From: Thalassospiraceae bacterium LMO-SO8
Lineage (GTDB): Bacteria > Pseudomonadota > Alphaproteobacteria > Rhodospirillales > Casp-alpha2
DNA: 64,000 nucleotides
Reading direction: 5' to 3'
NCBI GenBank assembly: GCA_031655335.1
Contig: CP134226.1
Coordinates: 1,736,001-1,800,000, forward strand
Shown here: positions 1-7,954 of the stretch, in pieces
Layout: every line of letters begins with the position of its first letter
Position numbering within the stretch: position 1 is the first letter of the stretch
Notes under the pieces: model-generated
Told to the model about the DNA's origin: nothing
Seen by the model: only the letters and a program-made list of their open reading frames with translations
The model's database searches: none
Program-made: the position numbers and the translations under genes

Positions 1-96
1 CATACGTCTGGACATCCCCAAACCGACGCCATAGAAGCGAAGGCAAGGGAACGGCGCCGTCTGTTCCGGGAAGCCAACAGCCAAGGAGGCCGCGTC

Positions 97-696
97 ATGC
101 GCCTTTTCGTCGGATTGGACCTGCCCGAAGACCTTCGTCTCACCCTTGGCCTGCTGCGCGCCGGCATCAACGGGGCGCGCTGGGTTCCCCCGGAAAACTT
201 CCACATCACGCTGCGCTTCATCGGCGAGGCCGACCGCCATCAGGCGGCCGACCTGGACGACGCCTTGGCCGACATCGACGTGCCGGCCTTCGATCTGGCC
301 TTTCACGGGGTCGGCAGCTTCGCCTCGCGCGGGCGGCTGCGGGCGATCTGGGCCGGGCTCGAATCCTCGGGCGCGCTTGTCCATCTGCACGACAAGGTGG
401 AGCGTGCCGCGATCCGCGCCGGCTTCGCCGTGGAACAGCGCAAGTTCAAGCCGCACGTCACCCTGGCCCGGCTCAAGGGCACGCCGGAGGTCGCCGCGCA
501 GCGGTTTCTCGAAGACCATGCCGGGTTCACGACCCGGCCCTTCACGGTGGACCGCTTCGTCTTGTTCGAAAGCACGCTGGGCGGCGAGGGGGCGCATTAC
601 ACGCCGGTCTGCCGCTATCCGCTCGGCACCTTCGATTACGCCGACTACGGCGATTTCGAGGATCTGGCCGCCGACTACGCCGACAGCGAGGTCTAG
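97..696 (+). CDS. thpR: RNA 2',3'-cyclic phosphodiesterase (LigT/ThpR family)
   Basis: A 199-residue protein of the 2H phosphoesterase superfamily, which opens 2',3'-cyclic phosphates on RNA ends. Both catalytic H-x-T motifs are present: HITLRF at residue 36 and HVTLAR at residue 120, with the usual spacing. It opens with the typical RLFVGLDLP strand. The start is fixed by an AAGGAGG site seven bases before the ATG. The last ~18 residues form an acidic, Tyr/Asp-rich tail not needed for the fold. The stop overlaps the stop of the convergent HAD gene at a CTAG. Bases 2-34 upstream could be the tail of a preceding gene, too short to assign. Confidence 0.93.
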   Translation: MRLFVGLDLPEDLRLTLGLLRAGINGARWVPPENFHITLRFIGEADRHQAADLDDALADIDVPAFDLAFHGVGSFASRGRLRAIWAGLESSGALVHLHDKVERAAIRAGFAVEQRKFKPHVTLARLKGTPEVAAQRFLEDHAGFTTRPFTVDRFVLFESTLGGEGAHYTPVCRYPLGTFDYADYGDFEDLAADYADSEV

Positions 697-1346
697 GCGC
701 CCTTGATCAGGTCCGGCAGGCGCGTCATGTCGTCGAACACGGTCTCGGCCCCGGCCGCCATCAGGGTCTCGCCGTAATGCGCGACCTCCCGGGCGTGGGA
801 GGCCCCGGTGAAGCCGAGGACCCGCATGCCCGCGCGCCGCGCCCCCGTCACCCCGGCGGTGGAATCCTCGATCACCAGGCAATCTTCCGGCGCCCGGCCC
901 ATGGCGTTGGCGGCATGAAGGAACAGGTCCGGCGCCGGTTTGCCCTGCTTGACCATGCCGGCGGAAAACAGGTGCGGCTTGAAGAACGGCAGCAGGCCGG
1001 TGACCCCCAGGGTCGTCTCGATCTTCACGATCGGGCCCGACGAGGCGACGCAGCGGTCGTGGGTCAACTCCCGCACCATCTCCAGAACACCGGGCATGGG
1101 TTTCAATTCGCGCTGGAAGGCTTCCCGGTCCTTGACCTTCAGGGTTTCGATGAAATCGTCGGGCACTTCGACGCCCTCGCCGCGCACCAGGTTGACGACA
1201 TCGGTCATCCATTTGCCGGTGAAGCGTTCGCGGCACTGCTTGGCGGTGATGGCATAGCCCAGGGCCGACAGCTGGCCGGCCAGCACGCGCGACGCGATCA
1301 TCTCGCTGTCCACCAGGACGCCGTCGCAGTCGAATATCAGAAGCAT
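693..1346 (-). CDS. HAD-superfamily phosphatase, beta-phosphoglucomutase-like
   Basis: A 217-residue cytoplasmic HAD hydrolase. Motif I is DCDGVLVDSE with the nucleophile and acid at D6 and D8. Motif II is ASSGP, the motif III lysine lies in KQGKPAPD, and motif IV is VIEDSTAGV. The helical cap is inserted after motif I (type C1), as in the beta-PGM / phosphoglycolate phosphatase subfamily. The substrate cannot be told from sequence; small sugar phosphates are usual for this branch. It converges on thpR and lies about 90 bases beyond the tyrosine phosphatase stop on the same strand. Confidence 0.88.
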   Translation of the reverse strand: MLLIFDCDGVLVDSEMIASRVLAGQLSALGYAITAKQCRERFTGKWMTDVVNLVRGEGVEVPDDFIETLKVKDREAFQRELKPMPGVLEMVRELTHDRCVASSGPIVKIETTLGVTGLLPFFKPHLFSAGMVKQGKPAPDLFLHAANAMGRAPEDCLVIEDSTAGVTGARRAGMRVLGFTGASHAREVAHYGETLMAAGAETVFDDMTRLPDLIKGA

Positions 1347-1437
1347 GGGTCACTCGCCGAATGAGAGGAGGGGCGGCGCAGGTGTACGGGCAGCGGGTGT
1401 TGTTTGTAAAGGACGCACCGCGCCCGCGCGGTTCGGA

Positions 1438-1917
1438 TCAGCGCGCCAGGTCGGTTTCGCGGATGTGCTCGAGCAACCCCCGGGACGCGGCCTCGATCAT
1501 GTCCAGCACCTTTTCGAACCCGTCGCCGGGGCCGTAGTAGGGATCGGGGACTTCCGTCAGGCCCAGGTGCGGCGCGAAGGCGAGGAACATGTGCAGACGG
1601 TCCCCCCGTCCCTTGGACGCCAGCAGGGACAGGGCGGCGTGGTTGCGCCGGTCCATGGCGAGGACGTAGTCGAAATCCTCGAAATCCTGGGCCCGGGCCT
1701 GGCGGCAGCGCAGGTCCGACAGATCGACGCCCCGGTGCTTGGCGGCTTCCTGGGCCCGGGGGTCCGGCGGTTCGCCGATATGCCAGTCGCTGGTGCCTGC
1801 GGAATCGGTTTTGATGACGGCGTCCAGGCCCTCCCGGCGGACAAGGTCGCGGAACACGCCCTCGGCCGTGGGCGAGCGGCAGATGTTGCCAAGGCAGACG
1901 AACAGAACGTTGACCAG
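1438..1917 (-). CDS. Low-molecular-weight protein-tyrosine phosphatase, apparent CTG start
   Basis: An LMW-PTP of about 159 residues, the normal family length. The P-loop CLGNICRS (nucleophile C8, R14) lies at the N-terminus, and the general-acid motif DPYYG is near residue 125. The usual start codons fail: between an in-frame TAA and the P-loop there is no ATG, GTG or TTG, and the first ATG/GTG/TTG-type start (1857) would remove the catalytic loop. The CTG at 1917 sits eight bases after GAGAGG and gives the family-typical N-terminus M-V-N-V-L-F-V-C. A sequencing error is the alternative. It is divergent from the sirtuin gene. The stop is TGA. Confidence 0.8.
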   Translation of the reverse strand: MVNVLFVCLGNICRSPTAEGVFRDLVRREGLDAVIKTDSAGTSDWHIGEPPDPRAQEAAKHRGVDLSDLRCRQARAQDFEDFDYVLAMDRRNHAALSLLASKGRGDRLHMFLAFAPHLGLTEVPDPYYGPGDGFEKVLDMIEAASRGLLEHIRETDLAR

Positions 1918-1993
1918 GGTGCGGCCCTCTCTCTTATAGTGCGGCGGTGATACCAGGGGCGTAGTTTACGCGCGGCGGAGAGGCGCAACAACC

Positions 1994-2743
1994 ATGGCCG
2001 GAGACGCAGTGGCGAAACACGGGCCGTCCATCGTCGTTCTGACGGGGGCGGGCATTTCCAAGGAATCGGGGCTCGCGACCTTCCGTGATGCGGACGGCAT
2101 CTGGGCGCGCCACCGGATCGAGGACGTGGCTACGCCCGAAGCCTATGCCCGCGACCCGGAACGGGTGCTTGGATTCTACAACGCCCGGCGCCAAGGGGCG
2201 GTTGCCGACGACGTGCGCCCCAACCCGGCGCATCTCGCCCTGGCCCGGCTGGAAGCCGACTGGCCCGGCCAAGTCACGGTGGTGACCCAGAACATCGACG
2301 ACCTGCATGAACGGGCCGGTTCGAAAAACCTGATCCACATGCACGGCGAATTGCTGAAGGCGCGCTGCACGGCGTGCGCCGGCGTGCATCCCTGGCGGGA
2401 CGACATCACCTTGGACCTCGCCTGTCCGGCCTGCGCGTCCCTGGGCACCCTGCGTCCCAACGTGGTGTGGTTCGGGGAAATGCCGCTTGGCCTGGATGAA
2501 ATCGACGCCGCCTTGGCGACCTGCGCCCTGTTCCTGTCCATCGGCACTTCGGGCAACGTCTATCCGGCGGCGGGCTTCGTGCAGCATGTGCGTTTGCTGG
2601 GCCGCGCGCGGACGATGGAACTGAACCTGGAGCCCAGCGAGGGGGCGAGCCTGTTCGAACACGCCCGCTACGGCCCGGCGTCGGAAACCGTGCCGGCCTT
2701 CGTCGATGACTTGCTGATGCGGGGGCTTGCCGCCGCCGTGTAG
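1994..2743 (+). CDS. cobB: NAD-dependent protein deacylase, sirtuin class III
   Basis: A 249-residue Sir2 protein. The NAD-binding GAGIS is at residues 18-22, QNIDDLHERAG starts near residue 99, and the catalytic histidine H117 lies in HMHGE. The zinc ligands are two Cys pairs at about 125/128 and 144/147. A Tyr-x-x-Arg pair (Y62, R65) in the FYNARR segment is the SIRT5/CobB signature for removing succinyl and other acidic acyl groups as well as acetyl. Deacylation of metabolic enzymes in the cytosol is the expected role. It is divergent from the tyrosine phosphatase gene, with 76 bases between start codons. Confidence 0.93.
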   Translation: MAGDAVAKHGPSIVVLTGAGISKESGLATFRDADGIWARHRIEDVATPEAYARDPERVLGFYNARRQGAVADDVRPNPAHLALARLEADWPGQVTVVTQNIDDLHERAGSKNLIHMHGELLKARCTACAGVHPWRDDITLDLACPACASLGTLRPNVVWFGEMPLGLDEIDAALATCALFLSIGTSGNVYPAAGFVQHVRLLGRARTMELNLEPSEGASLFEHARYGPASETVPAFVDDLLMRGLAAAV

Positions 2744-2747
2744 CGGG

Positions 2748-3605
2748 CTAGCCTTCGTTGACCAGGCGCACGCCGTCGAAATCCTCAAGCTTTTCCGCCT
2801 CGATGATCTGATGGATCAGGCTGCCGTAGGTCTTGGGAATTTCCGAATACTGGGTCAGGCGCGTCGCCAGATGGCGCGCGTCGGGATCGCGGCCCTGGTC
2901 CCGCATGTGGCGGCGCGCGCGGCGGAAGTCCAGATAGGCCGGATGGGTGTTCAGGTTCAGCATGTAATGGGCCACGCCCGCCCCCAGGTCGTCGTATTTC
3001 ACGACCTTGAAGCCGTTGGCCTTTTCCGGCTCCAGCCCCGGGGTATCCGGGTTGTAGGTGCGGATGCCGAACAGGTTGTTGGCGTCGCGCGCGAAGCGCG
3101 ATGTGCCCCAGCCGCTTTCCAGTGCCGCCTGGGCCAACACCATGGAGGCGGGGATGACGTCGACGCGCCGGCGCAGGGTCGTCACGTCGCCGGGCTTCAC
3201 GTTGTACTTTTCCCAGAGGGCGTCGGGGACGTCGCCGGCCGGCCCGGCGGCGTGGCGGCGCTCTTCGCGGATGCGGGCGTTCTCGCGCGCCACCAGGGGC
3301 AGGGCGATCTTGAGGAAGGCCTGCTTCTTGGCGTCGAGGTCGAGCGCTTCCAGATCGGTCGCGATGCGGGCCGCGAACACGGGCGGGACCACGCCCGTCC
3401 GGCGCACCTTGTCCAGGGACACGGCATGCAGCGGATCACGGGCCAGGGCGGCGACGGCGCGGGCCTGGCTCATGGCCGTCTTGCGCAGGTCGCGGTCGGT
3501 CATCTCGAAGGTGATCCCGGCGGCGGCCAGAAGGACGGCGGCAAGGCCCGCCGTGGCGGTCCAACGCGCCGGGGTCAGGCGCGGTAGGCATGCGGTCATG
3601 TTCAT
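2748..3605 (-). CDS. Bax-like glucosaminidase-domain protein
   Basis: About 285 residues from the ATG at 3605, chosen because it places a basic N-terminus and a hydrophobic segment (roughly residues 15-33) at the front; an in-frame ORF extends to 3665. The C-terminal half carries the lysozyme-like glucosaminidase motif AALESGWGTSRFA with a candidate catalytic Glu, followed by NNLFGI. This matches the Bax/FlgJ-type family (GH73), which cleaves beta-N-acetylglucosaminyl bonds in peptidoglycan in the periplasm. The cleavage activity is family knowledge. It converges on cobB, five bases apart. Confidence 0.83.
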   Translation of the reverse strand: MNMTACLPRLTPARWTATAGLAAVLLAAAGITFEMTDRDLRKTAMSQARAVAALARDPLHAVSLDKVRRTGVVPPVFAARIATDLEALDLDAKKQAFLKIALPLVARENARIREERRHAAGPAGDVPDALWEKYNVKPGDVTTLRRRVDVIPASMVLAQAALESGWGTSRFARDANNLFGIRTYNPDTPGLEPEKANGFKVVKYDDLGAGVAHYMLNLNTHPAYLDFRRARRHMRDQGRDPDARHLATRLTQYSEIPKTYGSLIHQIIEAEKLEDFDGVRLVNEG

Positions 3606-3799
3606 CACTTTTCGTTGCCGGTGCGGCCGTGTGGCCAAGATGTGGTCGGCCCTCGGGGGTTGCAAGGCCTTATCGCGCCTAGCCGCCTTTCGGGCATGCG
3701 ACCCTAAATGCCGGGCAATGGGTGCGACATCAGGGCCGCATTACGGCCATTCCATGGCAACTTGTAACAGAAAACGACGGCCTGTCGCCGATTCTCGCC

Positions 3800-4264
3800 T
3801 TACCGGCCGTTGCAGGGCTTCAGGGACAGCAGATAGGCGACGAGGTCGCGGCGCTCCCAGTCGTCCTTGACGCCGTCATAGGTCATGGTCGTGCCGGGCA
3901 CGACCCCCAACGGGTCGGCCAGGAACCGATCGAGGGTCTGATTGTTCCAGATGAACCCCGCGGCCCGCATGGCGCCGGAATAGTCGAACCCGGGCAGGCT
4001 CCCGGCCCGCCGGCCCTTGAGCCCGCAATGGCGCGGGCCGACGCGGTCATGGGCGACGGCGTGGCAGGCCAGGCAGCGGTCGTAAATCTGTTTACCGCGG
4101 ACGGGGTCCGGGGCAACGGCGGCCTGTGCCGGGGACGCGGCGGCGATGGCGGCCGCCGCCAGCAGCCCGGCCCAGGCCCGGCGAAGGGCGGCGCGGACGT
4201 GGTCGGCGGCCCCCTTTCGGGGACCGCCGACGGCTGCGCCGAAGGGGGTGCGGCGCGCGCCCAT
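3800..4264 (-). CDS. Small class I c-type cytochrome
   Basis: About 154 residues starting at the ATG that overlaps the upstream gene's stop (TAATG), which implies translational coupling. A signal peptide with a long basic n-region ends near ASPAQA. The single heme site is CLACH, and a Met ligand is likely in the TMTYDGV loop; FDYSGAMRAAG matches cytochrome c550/c2-like sequences. It should be a periplasmic electron carrier. A strong hairpin lies in codons 12-21. The ORF is open upstream to 4324 but would then overlap the ferritin-like gene by 61 bases. Confidence 0.85.
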   Translation of the reverse strand: MGARRTPFGAAVGGPRKGAADHVRAALRRAWAGLLAAAAIAAASPAQAAVAPDPVRGKQIYDRCLACHAVAHDRVGPRHCGLKGRRAGSLPGFDYSGAMRAAGFIWNNQTLDRFLADPLGVVPGTTMTYDGVKDDWERRDLVAYLLSLKPCNGR

Positions 4265-4866
4265 TACGACACGAAGGCCACGGGAACGGGATTCTGGCCC
4301 AGGGCGTTGCGCAGCACCGCCCAATGCATGGCCTCGTCGCCGAGAATACTCGCCGCCGCCTTGGCCAGATCGCGGTTCTGGAACAAGGGCACGGCGCCCA
4401 GATAGGCGCTGACCGCCCCCTTTTCCAAACCGGCGGCGAAGCCCAACACGTCGTTCTGGGACTTCAGCCGGTCGACGGGGAAGTCATAGGCCTTTTTCGC
4501 GTCGACAGGATTTCCGCCGAGCGACCGTACGGTCTTGGCCAGGACATCGGCATGTTCCTTGTGATGGCCCTGGAACTGCACGGCGAGGTCCAGAACCGGC
4601 TTTTGCAGCAAGCCGCTTTCGGCCCCGACCTGATAGGCGGCGATGGCCTCCAGCTCGGCGCCGAGGGCGGTGTTCAGGATCGAGATATCGGCGGCGCTGG
4701 CGCTGCTGCCGGCGGCGGCGCTTTCGCATCCGGCAAGCATGGCGACGGCGGCGGCCGACAGGGTCAGGGTGCCGGCGCCGCGCAGGAAGCCGCGGCGGGG
4801 CAGGATCAGGCCGTTGTCTTCGGTCGCAAGGTCCGGGGCCTGAAAGTCGGGTTGGGTATCGGTCAT
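4264..4866 (-). CDS. Tat-exported ferritin-like protein, possible lipoprotein
   Basis: A 200-residue ferritin-like protein. The N-terminus holds a twin-arginine signal (PRRGFLRG) and a hydrophobic stretch ending in LAGC, so it may be exported folded and lipidated. The body is a four-helix bundle with E-x(6)-Y and ExxH-type residues (AELEAIAAYQVG, GHHKEHADVL, LGDEAMHW), as in the Ferritin_2 family. Iron or di-metal oxidation is plausible but not shown. The next gene is a coupled cytochrome c and the ECF sigma gene lies 100 bases upstream on the same strand. The leader contains a run of seven G (4890-4896). Confidence 0.82.
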   Translation of the reverse strand: MTDTQPDFQAPDLATEDNGLILPRRGFLRGAGTLTLSAAAVAMLAGCESAAAGSSASAADISILNTALGAELEAIAAYQVGAESGLLQKPVLDLAVQFQGHHKEHADVLAKTVRSLGGNPVDAKKAYDFPVDRLKSQNDVLGFAAGLEKGAVSAYLGAVPLFQNRDLAKAAASILGDEAMHWAVLRNALGQNPVPVAFVS

Positions 4867-4966
4867 GGGAATCTCCTTTTGGTTGGTTTGGGGGGGTGGA
4901 ACCTGGGCAAGGGGGTGGCGTCGACGCCCGAGGGGGTGCCTGGGAATCGGGAAAGTTTTTGTTGGG

Positions 4967-5665
4967 TCAGTCGGGCGAGGACGTCAGGCGGTCGAGAACC
5001 CCGTTGACGATGCGGTCGCAGCGCGCGCCGGCGAAAGGATGGACGTCTTGCAGGGCGCTGCCGGCATCCCGGTCGAGCAGGTCGCGCAGCCGCGCCCGGG
5101 CCCGGTGGAACCGGGTGCGGACCGTCGATGGCGGAATGCCCAGCATGTCCGCCGTTTCATCGACGGAAAACTCCTCGATCCCGCGCAGAACGAAGACCGC
5201 CCGGAAGTCCTCGGGCAACTGGGCGATGGCGACTTCGAGATAGCGGCGGATCTGATCCCGCGCCGCGTTCTGTTCCGGCGTGGTGGCCGGGGCCACCAAC
5301 CCGCCCGACGGGCGCAGGTGGGCGGCCATGGAAATCACGTTTTCCATCGTATCCAATGGTTCGGTCATGCGGGTTTTCCTGCCGCGGTTGTGGACTTCAT
5401 GAAGGGCGATCTTGACCAGCCATGTCGACAGCCGGGCCCGCCCGTCGAATCGGTCGATCGCCCGGAACGCCTTGATGTAGGTTTCCTGGATGACGTCCTC
5501 GGCGTCCGCGTCGCTGGGGACAAGGTTGCGGACGAAGCGGTAGAGCAGCCGGTTGTGGGCGCGCATGATCGCTTCGAACGCCGCGTGGTCGCCGGCGCGG
5601 GCCCGGCCGATGACGGCCTCCGTCACCGTGACGTCTTTGTGAACGGGCTTCCTGGCGCTGTGCAT
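4967..5665 (-). CDS. ECF-family RNA polymerase sigma factor
   Basis: A 232-residue group 4 sigma factor. Region 2 contains DAEDVIQETYIKAFR and region 4 contains LPEDFRAVFVLRG followed by the helix-turn-helix SVDETADMLGIPPSTVRTR. A tail after region 4 includes FAGARCDRIVNGVLDRL, seen in several alphaproteobacterial ECF groups. No anti-sigma gene is adjacent. The genes that follow on the same strand encode a ferritin-like protein and a cytochrome c, the likely targets. A promoter of the ECF type lies directly upstream, so autoregulation is probable. Confidence 0.9.
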   Translation of the reverse strand: MHSARKPVHKDVTVTEAVIGRARAGDHAAFEAIMRAHNRLLYRFVRNLVPSDADAEDVIQETYIKAFRAIDRFDGRARLSTWLVKIALHEVHNRGRKTRMTEPLDTMENVISMAAHLRPSGGLVAPATTPEQNAARDQIRRYLEVAIAQLPEDFRAVFVLRGIEEFSVDETADMLGIPPSTVRTRFHRARARLRDLLDRDAGSALQDVHPFAGARCDRIVNGVLDRLTSSPD

Positions 5666-5704
5666 TGAATTTCGTCCTCAGGCGGTTAACTGTGTCTGGT
5701 CATT

Positions 5705-5731
5705 GGACGCGGCCGCGCGCGAAAAGGTTCC
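5705..5731 (-). promoter_or_regulatory. Probable autoregulated ECF sigma promoter
   Basis: On the minus strand GGAACC (5731-5726) is followed after 16 bases by CGTCC (5709-5705), then AATG. This is the GGAAC-N16-CGT layout used by many alphaproteobacterial ECF sigma factors. It lies 40 bases before the sigma start codon, a normal distance for a short leader. Confidence 0.6.
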
Positions 5732-5807
5732 CGCCTTTTTCCAGATCATGCGTGACGGCCCGGATCGCAATGACATTTATCCGCCGCAACGGTGCGGGAG
5801 GCCCGGC

Positions 5808-6398
5808 ATGGGATCGGAAAATCTGGAAACGGTGCTGAAGCGCGCCCGCGCCTGTACCACCTGCGCGGACCAGCTGCCGCTAGGCCCCCGGCCGGTGGTG
5901 CGCATGGCGCCGTCGGCCCGGGTGCTGATCATCGGCCAGGCGCCGGGCACCAAGGTCCATGCCTCGGGCGTGCCGTGGGACGACAAGTCCGGCGAACGGC
6001 TGCGCGACTGGCTGGCGGTCGGCGGCGACGTTTTCTATGACGAAACCCGCATCGCCATCATGCCCATGGGCTTCTGTTATCCGGGCCGGGCACCCAAGGG
6101 CGGCGACAACCCGCCGCGCCCGGAATGCGCGCCGCAATGGCACGGGGCTCTGCGCGCCTTGCTGCCCGAGGTTCGTCTCACCCTGTTGATCGGCACCTAC
6201 GCCCAGAAATACCATCTCGGCGCGCGCGCGCCCGCGACCATGACGGAAACGGTCGCGCGCTGGCGCGATTTCCTGCCGGACTATCTGCCGACCCCCCATC
6301 CCAGTTGGCGGACCACCCATTGGATGGCCAAGAACCCCTGGTTCGAATCGGACCTGCTGCCCGACCTCCGCCGCGTTGTGGCCAAGGCCCTGGCCTGA
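5808..6398 (+). CDS. Uracil-DNA glycosylase family protein
   Basis: About 196 residues from the ATG at 5808, chosen for the GGGAGG site just upstream; the frame is open back to 5703. The fold signature is clear: the active-site loop IIGQAPGTKVHASG, then MGFCYPG, and the C-terminal minor-groove motif HPSWR. Two early cysteines (CTTC) resemble part of the Fe-S set of family 4 enzymes, but the rest of that set is not obvious. It may excise uracil or another damaged base; some relatives of this type are uncharacterised. It is divergent from the sigma gene. Confidence 0.8.
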   Translation: MGSENLETVLKRARACTTCADQLPLGPRPVVRMAPSARVLIIGQAPGTKVHASGVPWDDKSGERLRDWLAVGGDVFYDETRIAIMPMGFCYPGRAPKGGDNPPRPECAPQWHGALRALLPEVRLTLLIGTYAQKYHLGARAPATMTETVARWRDFLPDYLPTPHPSWRTTHWMAKNPWFESDLLPDLRRVVAKALA

Positions 6399-6466
6399 TC
6401 CCCGATTTCCGCATCCCGGCCCCTTCCCGGGTGGAGCCTTGACGTCGGGCGCCGGGGGCGCGATGC

Positions 6467-7954
6467 TTGGCCGATAAGCGCATCCACTTGAGCTTGTTTT
6501 GTGGATGCGCCGGGGAACGGGACGGGGATCCCTTGGAACACATCGCCGCATCGGACATTCTGCGCCGCCTGGAATTCGATAATCCCTGGTGGGCCTTTCG
6601 CTCCGGCACGCGGGTGCGCTTCCGCCACCCGCCGCAGCGCGGCTTCGCCCGCGATTTCGCGGTTCGCGCCCTTGATGCCGCGCTCGACGTGCCGCTGATC
6701 GCCGCCGGCCCGCCGGGGGCCGGCAAGACCATTGTTCTGCGCCAGACCCTGGCCGCCGTGGTCCGCGCCGGCGTGTCGCCCATGCGCATCGCCTATCTGT
6801 CCTTGGGCGCGCCCGTGTTTTCCGGCGAGGATCTGGCGGCGCTCGCCGACCGGGTGCTTGACCGCTTCGCCTACGGCCGTGACGAAAAGGTGTTCCTGTT
6901 CCTGGACGATCTGGATTACGTCGCCGATGGGATCGGTCAGTTGGCGGCCTTGCAATCGCGCCTGCCGAACGCGCGGCTGATTGCCGGCCTGTCGTCGGGC
7001 ACCCCCCGTCTGACCCCGGGGCGGGCCGAGATCGCAAACGACGGCGGGGCCGGCGCCGTCGAGGTCCGCATTCTGCCGCCGCTCAGCTTCGCCGAATTCA
7101 TGGGTTTCCGGCGCACGGACGCGGGCGGCGTGCTGCCCGAGGCCGGATCGTCCCTGCCGCTCGACGCGGCGGGGATCGCGGCCCTCAACGCGGAATTCGC
7201 GCGCTATGTCGCGTTCGGCGGGTTTCCGTCCGGCATCGCCGCCAAGCGCGAGGACGAATCTCCCCCGGCCCTGGTCCGCGACGCCCTGCTGCACGACGTC
7301 CTGCACCGCGACCTCGCCGCCTTCGCCGGGGTGATCGAGCCGCGCGAGCTGGGCCGCCTGTTCGCCGTCCTGGCCCGCAACACGGGCGGCGAGGCCGCCA
7401 TCGAGGATTTGGCCAAGGCCACGGGCGTGGCCAAGAACACGCTGCGCAAGTATCTCGATTTTCTGGAAGGGGCGTTTCTGATCCGCCGCGTGCCGCGCCT
7501 CAACCGCGACGGCCGGCCGTTCCAGCGCCAGGTGCTGTTCAAGGTCTATCTGACCTCGCCGACCCTCTACACGGCCCTGTTCGGCCCCGTCGCCCCCGAC
7601 GATCCCGACTATGGGCGGCTGGTGGAGACGGCGGTCGCGGCCCAATGTTTTGCCACGGGCCTGGCCGACCGCCTGGCCTACGCCAGCTGGAAGGGCGGCA
7701 TGGTCGACCTGGTCCTGCTCGACGAACCGGACGGAAGGCCGGAACAATTGTTCCAGTTCGACTGGTCGGGGGCGGTGGCGGCGTCGGACAACGGGCCCGA
7801 CACCATGGTCAATTTCGCCGTGCGCACCAATCCGGACGCGCGGATGACGCTGTTGACCAGGGGGCGGGGCGGCCCGGCGCGGCGCGGCGGGCTCGACCTC
7901 AATCTGGTGCCGGCGGCGCTCTATGCCTACTGGCTGGGCACGCGGAAGGGTTAG
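6467..7954 (+). CDS. AAA ATPase with C-terminal DUF4143 domain
   Basis: Up to 495 residues. It has Walker A (GPPGAGKT, near residue 85), Walker B (VFLFLDDLDYV), and a C-terminal DUF4143 region with a winged-helix-like part (KATGVAKNTLRKYLDFLEG) and a nuclease-fold-like end. Such proteins are widespread in bacteria and archaea with no settled role. The start is uncertain: the longest ORF begins at TTG 6467, and another TTG at 6533 follows a GACGGGG stretch and is equally plausible. No partner gene is adjacent. Confidence 0.8.
   Translation: MADKRIHLSLFCGCAGERDGDPLEHIAASDILRRLEFDNPWWAFRSGTRVRFRHPPQRGFARDFAVRALDAALDVPLIAAGPPGAGKTIVLRQTLAAVVRAGVSPMRIAYLSLGAPVFSGEDLAALADRVLDRFAYGRDEKVFLFLDDLDYVADGIGQLAALQSRLPNARLIAGLSSGTPRLTPGRAEIANDGGAGAVEVRILPPLSFAEFMGFRRTDAGGVLPEAGSSLPLDAAGIAALNAEFARYVAFGGFPSGIAAKREDESPPALVRDALLHDVLHRDLAAFAGVIEPRELGRLFAVLARNTGGEAAIEDLAKATGVAKNTLRKYLDFLEGAFLIRRVPRLNRDGRPFQRQVLFKVYLTSPTLYTALFGPVAPDDPDYGRLVETAVAAQCFATGLADRLAYASWKGGMVDLVLLDEPDGRPEQLFQFDWSGAVAASDNGPDTMVNFAVRTNPDARMTLLTRGRGGPARRGGLDLNLVPAALYAYWLGTRKG

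Noticed and set aside
4898-4923. A GGAACC-N15-CGTCG motif on the plus strand as a second ECF promoter.
   Set aside because: It points into the antisense of the sigma gene, has the wrong spacing and drives no gene.
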